Assembly: GCF_023204875.1 (NCBI RefSeq)
Contig: NZ_CP096247.1
Span: forward strand, 1,798,001 to 1,862,000
Direction of reading: 5' to 3'
Source: Prevotella sp. E15-22
GTDB lineage: Bacteria; Bacteroidota; Bacteroidia; Bacteroidales; Bacteroidaceae
DNA: 64,000 nt
The notes beneath the pieces are model-generated. The model had not been told where the DNA came from and made no database searches. It saw nothing but the letters and a program-made list of their open reading frames with translations. A program made the position numbers and the translations under genes. This document shows positions 44,335 to 50,299 of this stretch, one piece after another. The number at the start of each line of letters is the position of its first letter. The stretch's first letter is position 1.

Positions 44335-44342
44335 AAAGATAC
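44335..44342 (-). promoter_or_regulatory. -7 promoter element of the restriction operon leader
   Basis: The minus strand reads TATCTTTG. It lies 435 bases upstream of the methyltransferase ATG and is the only clear element in the gap. Confidence 0.55.
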
Positions 44343-44447
44343 AAATTTATTTGTAAATACTAAAACGAACAGGCTTTTTTTAAGTCAAAATTAACGAAAG
44401 TCATATTAAAGATTATATAGTCACAAGAATATCTTAAATTGTTTGCT

Positions 44448-45287
44448 TCAAATTCCTACAAACACATGATCTCTGTGATATGCCAAGAAATTGCGATTGG
44501 GCTCATACATCATTGGCATAGTTATCTTCTTGCCATCGATGCCACCAAAGTGTCTTTCAAAATACTCTTGCGACCCATAATCTCGCAACGCAGAAGACAG
44601 CTGGACTGAGTAGTCATCTGGCGAGATGGTCATAAGGCCTTTGTCAAAAGCTTTATCATAAAGAGCAGACAAACAGATGCCATTCTCTGGACTAAGTTTC
44701 TGCTGCGGTTTGCTATCTGACCATGGAATGATGTGACTGGCCAGCAACATTTGTGGCACACTAATTCCTGTCAGGGCACAGCGGCCGCCATAGTTAGCGA
44801 GTATCATGTGACGGAAATATTCCTGGCCTTTTCTTCGTTTCGTAACTGATTGAATATCTTCACCTTCCTTGGTTATGTCAAAGTAATCAGTGAGCTTCTT
44901 CGAAATCTTTTTTGGATTCGTTTCCAAGGCTACGAGCTTGTCAACCTCCACCACTTCCCTCTCATATTCTGCATACTTCTTCAAACTCTTCAAAGCTGCT
45001 GAGCAGAAAGAATTAAGTGGATAGCTCCTTTGGTTTGGTCTGCCATAGGTGTCAAAGATATTCTGCTGACGATTTCTCATCTTTTTCACTTCTTCTTTGA
45101 CCACACGTATAACCTCATCAATAGCGGCATCAGGCAGTTCATAAAGTGAATGTCCCTCTAGGTCTATCTCTTTATGATATGGCAATACCTCTTCGAGAAT
45201 CGTAATGGCTCGAGCATAACTATCAGCCTTCCCAGAATTCTCTGGTGAGATCCTCGTATTGAAATCTATAAAACCATTCTTATCCAT
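44448..45287 (-). CDS. HNH endonuclease
   Basis: The 279-residue protein has a C-terminal HNH nuclease domain: RRKGQEYFRHMILANYGGRCALTG, then ASHIIPWS and LSPENGICLSALYDKAFDKGL. The order H-N-H fits the HNH_2 group found in many restriction-like proteins. The N-terminal 150 residues are helical and unrecognised. The gene follows the KAP NTPase after 26 bases on the same strand, so the two may form a functional pair. The substrate is unknown. Confidence 0.87.
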   Translation of the reverse strand: MDKNGFIDFNTRISPENSGKADSYARAITILEEVLPYHKEIDLEGHSLYELPDAAIDEVIRVVKEEVKKMRNRQQNIFDTYGRPNQRSYPLNSFCSAALKSLKKYAEYEREVVEVDKLVALETNPKKISKKLTDYFDITKEGEDIQSVTKRRKGQEYFRHMILANYGGRCALTGISVPQMLLASHIIPWSDSKPQQKLSPENGICLSALYDKAFDKGLMTISPDDYSVQLSSALRDYGSQEYFERHFGGIDGKKITMPMMYEPNRNFLAYHRDHVFVGI

Positions 45288-45313
45288 GCCATTATTGTTT
45301 AATATGATATATT

Positions 45314-46723
45314 TTAGTAAGTCACAAATCCTTGTTCAAGCTCTATCCTTTTGATTAGAAAATGCAATGGGGTATTCGCCCATCCTATTCGATATTTTTT
45401 GAATGAAAGCGTTTCATCAAAAAATCTTTGATCAATACACGTTGTTTTAAGAACGCTTGCCATATTATTCTTAGGATCAATAATTTGCTCGCGTTCAATT
45501 CCGTTAAAATTAAGTGTATACATATAAACTAACGATGCTATCGTATGAGCCATCTGCCTCCATGCTGTGTTTTCAACATCCATCACTAACAACTCTCGTG
45601 GAAAATAACTTTCCAACTCTGTTAACAGTTGTTGGGCAGTAAAACTGGTATCAACAATCTGACGATATAGTTCAGGCTTCACAATTTTAAGATAGCACAG
45701 CAAGAAATAAACATCAGGTATAATATAGTTATTTTTTCCAAACTCCATTAAAGCCAATCGGGTATGAGCCATAACCTTATCTATAGTACGAAGGTCTATC
45801 TTGGACGAGGATAATAATATCTTTGCCATCTGCAGAAAATTATCACCTTCAGATTGGAACTCAGTATTATGTTTTCTATCCTTATTACCAAATACCTCAT
45901 CAAAACAATAAAAATGATAGAGATATTGACAGAATTCCTCACGATCTGGCTGCGGAAGCGAATATTCAATGTCAATAAAACGACGTAAATAGTTGTCAGC
46001 ATCAATATTTGCGCTACCAAAATACCCCTGCACGGCATAACCAAGTTGCTTCTTATTGATAGACAAGACAAACACAACGTTAGGAATATCAAACAAATGC
46101 TTAATACGTTCCAATACATGTACAGAGAAACGAGGATTACATCTATCAAGTTCATCCACGAAGAAAACAACAGGATAATCCTCCGTTGTGTTTTCTGCAA
46201 TATAATTTTGCAGGGCTTTACGAAATTCCGCAAACGAGGTCTTTTGTTTCGAGAATTCCTCTATATCGTCTTTCAGCAACTTTTCAATCTCATCAGCACC
46301 TGCTTCAAATGCATCAGAATCTATCCCAAGTTTATTCTTTACTATGGTCTTTACTGCCGACGTTGCTGCGCTTGTCAAAACTTTAGCTCCACATGCAACG
46401 ACATTATTCCATTTGCTCGATTGTGGCGACAATACTTTCAATTCTGCAAGCAGCGCTATCAGTGGATCTGAAACATAATCGTTCTCCCAAGCATTAAAAT
46501 ACAAAGGATGAGCATGTTCTTTTTCCATCTTCTGCATAAGCATCCTTACAAAGGTGGTTTTTCCCATTCCCCAATCACCATTTAGCGCAACCACACAACC
46601 CGTATCGGAATACATCTTCACCAATGAGCAGAACGTATCCGCACATGATTTCCTGTTCAGCTTATCATTCTGAAAAGGGTTGTCATATGGTATTTCTATT
46701 TCAGGCAGTCTGTTTCTTAGCAT
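45314..46723 (-). CDS. KAP family P-loop NTPase
   Basis: This STAND/KAP-type ATPase has 469 residues. Walker A VVALNGDWGMGKTTFVRML is near residue 45, and Walker B VVFFVDELDRCNPRFSVHVL is near residue 190, both in family form. Between them SDAFEAGADEIEKLLK is a helical insertion. No clear transmembrane pair is visible in the insertion, unlike many KAP proteins. The C-terminal 200 residues are unassigned. It has its own promoter and leads into the HNH gene. KAP NTPases often occur in phage-defence islands. Confidence 0.87.
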   Translation of the reverse strand: MLRNRLPEIEIPYDNPFQNDKLNRKSCADTFCSLVKMYSDTGCVVALNGDWGMGKTTFVRMLMQKMEKEHAHPLYFNAWENDYVSDPLIALLAELKVLSPQSSKWNNVVACGAKVLTSAATSAVKTIVKNKLGIDSDAFEAGADEIEKLLKDDIEEFSKQKTSFAEFRKALQNYIAENTTEDYPVVFFVDELDRCNPRFSVHVLERIKHLFDIPNVVFVLSINKKQLGYAVQGYFGSANIDADNYLRRFIDIEYSLPQPDREEFCQYLYHFYCFDEVFGNKDRKHNTEFQSEGDNFLQMAKILLSSSKIDLRTIDKVMAHTRLALMEFGKNNYIIPDVYFLLCYLKIVKPELYRQIVDTSFTAQQLLTELESYFPRELLVMDVENTAWRQMAHTIASLVYMYTLNFNGIEREQIIDPKNNMASVLKTTCIDQRFFDETLSFKKYRIGWANTPLHFLIKRIELEQGFVTY

Positions 46724-46751
46724 ATATTTATATCGTCTTTAGTTCTGATTG

Positions 46752-46759
46752 CAAAGATA
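46752..46759 (-). promoter_or_regulatory. -7 promoter element of the KAP-HNH unit
   Basis: The minus strand reads TATCTTTG, 28 bases upstream of the ATG at 46723. Confidence 0.6.
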
Positions 46760-46886
46760 CATAATTCCAATGAAATATATGCATTTATATTTATATTTTC
46801 TCTAATCTTTCCTAATTCGATCTAAACTGATCTAAAATATTCGCTCGTCTCGCCCAGATCTTCTACCTTCGCACGAAAAAAAACAA

Positions 46887-47102
46887 ATGAGTAATCCAGC
46901 ATTTATGTCTGTCTGCCTGGTGGGCGACAGAAGGCAATTAAGGTCGCTGTATGGGAAGATGCTGCGACTGCAGAACAGGAGGGAGCCGTTGGTGGAGGCT
47001 GTATATGCGGCCATCGATGCGTTCGACGAGGAGAACGACGACATGGATGCGTATATCAACCTGAAGGAGTTTGAGGTGGTGGGGCTAAATGAGTTATGCT
47101 GA
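46887..47102 (+). CDS. Small hypothetical protein, 71 aa
   Basis: The frame starts at an ATG 15 bases after a -7-like TACCTTCG (46864-46871) and encodes 71 residues. The sequence VCLVGDRRQLRSLYGKMLRL then an acidic stretch (AFDEENDDMDAYINLKEFE) looks helical and cytoplasmic. It is not recognised. It is isolated between the KAP promoter region and a long gene-free stretch, so it could be an element accessory protein. Confidence 0.5.
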   Translation: MSNPAFMSVCLVGDRRQLRSLYGKMLRLQNRREPLVEAVYAAIDAFDEENDDMDAYINLKEFEVVGLNELC

Positions 47103-47255
47103 AATGAAAAAACGAAATGATATGGGTGTAGGGGTGTATGGGGTCACAGGTCAGTCCTTGTTTTTAAGCGACCATTCCGATGCCGAAATGATATGTATTG
47201 TATTGCCGTCAATCTCAACATCGCGTGTTTGCGAGAAAGCTATAAGCGTAAGATT

Positions 47256-47378
47256 ATCACATCTAAACTCCGCTAAAATGCAGAAAAATCACATCTAAAC
47301 TCCGCTAAAATGCAGAAAAATCACATCTAAACTCCGCTAAAATGCAGAAAAATCACATCTAAACTCCGCTAAAATGCA
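47256..47378. repeat. 32-bp tandem repeat, 3.8 copies
   Basis: Perfect units beginning ATCACATCTAAACTCCGCTA start at 47256, 47288, 47320 and 47352. There are no spacers between units, so this is not a CRISPR array. Confidence 0.97.
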
Positions 47379-47433
47379 TACAACGATCTCGACTTTTGCT
47401 TAAATTGGGGTATGGAAAATGAAAAAACGAAAT

Positions 47434-47465
47434 GGTTTGCCGGTTTGCCGGTTTGCCGGTTTGCC
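47434..47465 (+). repeat. GGTTTGCC array, four 8-bp units (left arm of inverted pair)
   Basis: Four perfect GGTTTGCC units. With the array at 47551 it forms a perfect 36-bp inverted repeat around an 85-base loop. Confidence 0.95.
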
Positions 47466-47550
47466 ATGCAATGATGACAGAAGGACGACAGGACTGGGTG
47501 CAAGATGTCAGAAATATATCAAATAATGGTTTGGGGTATTTTCGGTTTGT

Positions 47551-47582
47551 GGCAAACCGGCAAACCGGCAAACCGGCAAACC
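47551..47582 (-). repeat. GGCAAACC array, four 8-bp units (right arm of inverted pair)
   Basis: Four perfect GGCAAACC units followed by ATTTGG, an exact inverse of the array at 47434. Confidence 0.95.
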
Positions 47583-47725
47583 ATTTGGAAAATCGATATT
47601 TTTATGGCGCATCAATGAAAAGGGATATATATATTCTATATTTAATATATATTATAATATATATAAATATAGTTATTATACTACCCTCCTTCACGCTCCC
47701 TATCATGAAAGTGAAAAAACCAAAT

Positions 47726-47757
47726 GGTTTGCCGGTTTGCCGGTTTGCCGATATGCC
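47726..47757 (+). repeat. GGTTTGCC/GATATGCC array
   Basis: Three GGTTTGCC units and one GATATGCC unit, preceded by CCAAAT, the complement of the ATTTGG flank of the other arrays. Confidence 0.92.
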
Positions 47758-47895
47758 ATAAATAATTATACATGTAAAGAAAAAGTGCTAAAAATTGGGG
47801 GTCTGAGAATGGACAAACTAGAGCGGCGAAAGGGGTGTTTTTGGGGTGTTTTCGGCTTGATTTTCGCCCATTTTTGACCCCTATCGATTTTACGA

Positions 47896-47983
47896 TGCAA
47901 CGGAGGCTGAGTTACACCCTAACGGAGCCTGTTTTACATGGTAACTCAGCATGAGTTGCAGGGTAAAACAGGCTCCGTTGCAC
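47896..47983. repeat. Interleaved inverted repeats (pseudoknot-like layout)
   Basis: Three perfect pairs interlock: GCTGAGTTAC (47906) with GTAACTCAGC (47941); a 17-bp arm AACGGAGCCTGTTTTAC (47921) with its complement at 47963-47979; and TGCAACGGAG (47896) with CTCCGTTGCA (47974). The order is C, A, B, A', B'/C'. Confidence 0.9.
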
Positions 47984-48358
47984 CCTAAACGAATATGCGA
48001 ACGCTTTCTGATTCTTTACACTTTTGGAGGTGTTTTTATAAGCCTCTAACTATCAGTATATTAGTTATTTGCGCATATTTCGCCTGTACGCGCGCAAAAA
48101 TTTTTTGGTGGAGAATTTTTAAATCTCAGAGGGGCTTTTGTAAGGAGAATTGAGGGTATGTCCCCCCATGTTTTTCTCAAAAAACTTGCAAATTGGCCAA
48201 AAATTTTGTACCTTTGCACCCCGAAATGATCGAACATAAACAAAAGACATGAGAAGCGGAATCGGCTCAAAATTATGCTTCAAAACGTATTTTTTAGCTC
48301 AAAATGAGCCGATAATTGGAAAATATTACGTATTTTTGCACCGAAAGAGCTTAGTTTT

Positions 48359-48382
48359 GGCAAACCGGCATATCGGCATATC
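48359..48382 (-). repeat. GGCAAACC/GGCATATC array with conserved flank
   Basis: One GGCAAACC and two GGCATATC units are followed by ATTTGGGAAAATGAAAATA and then a terminator hairpin. The array at 49835 has the same flank. Confidence 0.9.
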
Positions 48383-48406
48383 ATTTGGGAAAATGAAAAT
48401 AAAAAG

Positions 48407-48446
48407 AATCCCTGGCCTGCATGGTGGCAGGTCAGGGATTTTTTGT
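48407..48446 (+). terminator. Intrinsic terminator after the repeat array
   Basis: A 14-bp stem (48407-48420 with 48427-48440, one G-U pair) with a 6-base loop, followed by TTTT on the plus strand. It lies about 75 bases downstream of a -7-like TATTTTTG (48331-48338). Confidence 0.85.
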
Positions 48447-48485
48447 TTTGATGGGACGGCCTTTGCTATGACATCTCCATATTGC

Positions 48486-48851
48486 TCAGAAGACGCAGGC
48501 CCAACCAAACTTACGGACTAACTCCTGAAGGAGATTACGATCGCGCATGGGAATGGTGATGGAAACGGTCTGGCGCTGATTGTCACGCTCAGTGATATTG
48601 GCTGTGTCGAGGTCGTACTGCGTCTGCATGTTCATCCAGATGTCAGCAGAAATGCCAAGGGCTTTCTCTAAAGCAACAGCAACACTGAGCGACACGCTGC
48701 GCTTGCCATTGATGGTCTCGCTGAGCACAGAGGGCTTGATGCCTGTCTCTGCTGCCAACTGCTTCTGGGTCATGCCACGTTCCTTGAGTTCGTCCTTAAT
48801 CATTTCACCAGGATGTGTGGCAACGAATGGGGTTAATACTTTCTTACTCAT
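48486..48851 (-). CDS. higA: HigA-type antitoxin
   Basis: This XRE-family antitoxin of 121 residues neutralises the HigB-like toxin and represses the operon. The HTH domain TPFVATHPGEMIKDELKERG with MTQKQLAAETGIKPSVLSETING is of HigA/VapI form, and the dimer segment ALGISADIWMNMQTQYDL follows. The ATG at 48851 overlaps the end of the toxin gene by 8 bases. Ten extra in-frame codons upstream belong to the toxin-coding region. Confidence 0.92.
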   Translation of the reverse strand: MSKKVLTPFVATHPGEMIKDELKERGMTQKQLAAETGIKPSVLSETINGKRSVSLSVAVALEKALGISADIWMNMQTQYDLDTANITERDNQRQTVSITIPMRDRNLLQELVRKFGWACVF

Positions 48852-49161
48852 AATGCTTCGAAATTTCAAATAACAATGCATTTACAATGATACCTGTATC
48901 ATCAGGTGAACTGTAGAAGAAAAGGCGATATTGGGCATTTATCCATACGACATCAACACCATTGAGATCGCCTTTCTTTTTCTCGTAGTGGAGCGACTTG
49001 ATTTGAAAGAGGTCCTCTAGTCGGTTGACAGCCTTAATATAGTTGACCACCTTGATGTATTGTTTCACAACGTCCTTTGAAAGACGCTTATATTGGTGGT
49101 CTTGGGTCTTGCCATTGGTGTAGAGTTCCTCTAAAGCCGCATTTTCAAATTCAATATTCAT
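48844..49161 (-). CDS. higB: HigB-type toxin (RelE superfamily)
   Basis: This 105-residue ribosome-dependent mRNA interferase candidate. LEDLFQIKSLHYEKKKGDLNG and VWINAQYRLFFYSS match the HigB/killer-protein fold, and the toxin-first order is typical of higBA. The ATG at 49161 is chosen; the longer frame includes the promoter. A -7 element (TATCTTTG on the minus strand) is at 49187-49194. Confidence 0.88.
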   Translation of the reverse strand: MNIEFENAALEELYTNGKTQDHQYKRLSKDVVKQYIKVVNYIKAVNRLEDLFQIKSLHYEKKKGDLNGVDVVWINAQYRLFFYSSPDDTGIIVNALLFEISKHYE

Positions 49162-49186
49162 TGTCTTATTCCATGTCTGACGGGTG

Positions 49187-49194
49187 CAAAGATA
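49187..49194 (-). promoter_or_regulatory. -7 promoter element of higBA
   Basis: The minus strand reads TATCTTTG, 25 bases upstream of the HigB-like ATG. Confidence 0.6.
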
Positions 49195-49254
49195 AGAATA
49201 ATTTTGCGAATAATTATCATTTTTGCGAATTATTTTATGGTTTGATAGCAAATA

Positions 49255-49286
49255 TTTGGAGGAATCAACTTTTATGTTTATTTTTG
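49255..49286 (+). promoter_or_regulatory. -33/-7 promoter of the XRE gene
   Basis: TTTG at 49255-49258 and TATTTTTG at 49279-49286 with a 20-base spacer, 38 bases before the ATG. Confidence 0.65.
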
Positions 49287-49324
49287 CAGCAGATTTATAA
49301 ACGAAGAAGAAAAGGAATCTGTTT

Positions 49325-49780
49325 ATGAAGACTAACGCTATCATGGATGAGGTTCGAAGTACAATCTCGCCAGAAATGAAATTGCAGATGGAACTGTCTG
49401 TTGCTATCGCAAACCGTATCTACGATATCCTTGAGGCAAAGGGCATGTCGCAGAAGGATTTTGCTCGCCTGATGGGTAAGACTGAGACAGAGGTGAGCAG
49501 ATGGCTTTCTGGTACTCATAACCTGACGATGGCTACTATCTGCAAGATTTCAGCAGCCTTGAATGCTGAAGTGGTGAAGGTGGCCGAGAAAGAGAATCCT
49601 GCACCCTTTATGGCTGTGCAGACGCAAGCCTTGAAGGAATTCCGTGAATTCAAAAATATGGTTGCTGCCAGCGACAGACCTGAGCTCACACTGGACGAAA
49701 TTAATGAGGAAATTCGACTGGCGCGTGAGGAAAGGAAAGCGCGTTTATTGCAATCGAAAAGCGAATATAAACAAGAATAG
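49325..49780 (+). CDS. XRE-family HTH antitoxin-like regulator
   Basis: This 151-residue protein has a helix-turn-helix near residues 30-85 (LEAKGMSQKDFARLMGKTETEVSRWLSGTHNLTMATI). A C-terminal tail (LTLDEINEEIRLAREERKARLL) resembles the toxin-binding tails of antitoxins. No toxin gene follows it, and upstream only the divergent HigB promoter lies nearby, so it appears orphan. It is divergent from higBA and may regulate that promoter. Confidence 0.85.
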   Translation: MKTNAIMDEVRSTISPEMKLQMELSVAIANRIYDILEAKGMSQKDFARLMGKTETEVSRWLSGTHNLTMATICKISAALNAEVVKVAEKENPAPFMAVQTQALKEFREFKNMVAASDRPELTLDEINEEIRLAREERKARLLQSKSEYKQE

Positions 49781-49834
49781 TTTATTTTTGACAGTCGATT
49801 GTTGTGCAGCGAGATGGCCATTGCTAAATCCCTA

Positions 49835-49858
49835 CCCATATCGGCATATCGGCATATC
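49835..49858 (-). repeat. GGCATATC array with conserved flank
   Basis: A degenerate unit CCCATATC and two GGCATATC units are followed by ATTTGGAAAAATGAAAATA and a terminator hairpin. The layout is the same as at 48359. Confidence 0.88.
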
Positions 49859-49881
49859 ATTTGGAAAAATGAAAATAGAAG

Positions 49882-49914
49882 AAGGTGGCTGTCATAAAAC
49901 GGCCACCTTTTTTA
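49882..49914 (+). terminator. Terminator downstream of the XRE gene and repeat
   Basis: Stem AAGGTGGC (49882-49889) with GCCACCTT (49902-49909), loop of 12 bases, followed by TTTTT on the plus strand. Confidence 0.8.
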
Positions 49915-49969
49915 GATAATTTTTTTTCAAAAATAATTAATCCGTTTAGGCTTAATAAGTGGATTTTTG

Positions 49970-49977
49970 TATCTTTG
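49970..49977 (+). promoter_or_regulatory. -7 promoter element of the ORF6N remnant and RAYT gene
   Basis: TATCTTTG lies 34 bases before the ATG at 50012. Confidence 0.6.
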
Positions 49978-50011
49978 CAGTCAGAAAATTTAAACTGCGC
50001 AATAACGACAA

Positions 50012-50299
50012 ATGGCGAAGAAAGGTAAGAAGATTGAGGACGAGTCAAAGAAGGTGGTCGCAAATTGCGACCAGTCCAAGATGGCTGAGATTATTAAACC
50101 GTTACCAATTAAAGATTTTAATATAGAGAGTCTGATTCGTACCGTCAGAGGACAAAGAGTAATGTTTGATTCTGACTTGGCGATGCTATAATCATAGATA
50201 ATCATCAGGAGGGAGTTTTGATGTCGCAAATTGCGATATCAAAACCTAAAGAAAGACGTGGAGGAACTGATAAAAGAGGAGAAGGCTGAACAACGATGA
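50012..50299 (+). pseudogene. ORF6N-domain gene remnant
   Basis: The ATG at 50012 opens a 59-residue frame ending at TAA 50189-50191. Its end, IESLIRTVRGQRVMFDSDLAML, matches the beginning of the ORF6N DNA-binding domain, which normally continues for more than 100 residues. After the stop, a frame near 50219-50260 reads VLMSQIAISKPKERRGGT, resembling the middle of ORF6N proteins. Another reads DVEELIKEEKAEQR and stops at 50297-50299, overlapping the next ATG. An internal deletion is the likely cause. Two copies of the palindrome core TCGCAAATTGCGA (50058 and 50224) lie inside. Confidence 0.7.

Larger units (their letters stand above)
47103..48485. other. Gene-poor, repeat-rich stretch of about 1.4 kb
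   Basis: No convincing gene was found. The stretch holds a 32-bp tandem repeat, three GGTTTGCC/GGCAAACC arrays, a strongly AT-rich run near 47627-47675, a complex palindrome at 47896-47983, two -7-like elements (TACCTTTG at 48209 and TATTTTTG at 48331) and a terminator. Frames at 47089-47298 and 48249-48521 pass through the repeats and are not believed. Confidence 0.75.

Noticed and set aside
47089..47298. 69-aa plus-strand frame
   Set aside because: It ends inside the 32-bp tandem repeat and has no independent promoter or domain; it is most likely chance.
47256..47378. CRISPR-like array of 32-bp repeats
   Set aside because: The units are directly joined with no unique spacers, and no cas genes lie nearby.
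48249..48521. 90-aa plus-strand frame
   Set aside because: It begins after a -7-like element, but it runs through the repeat array and a terminator and then overlaps higA in antisense; the peptide has no plausible domain.
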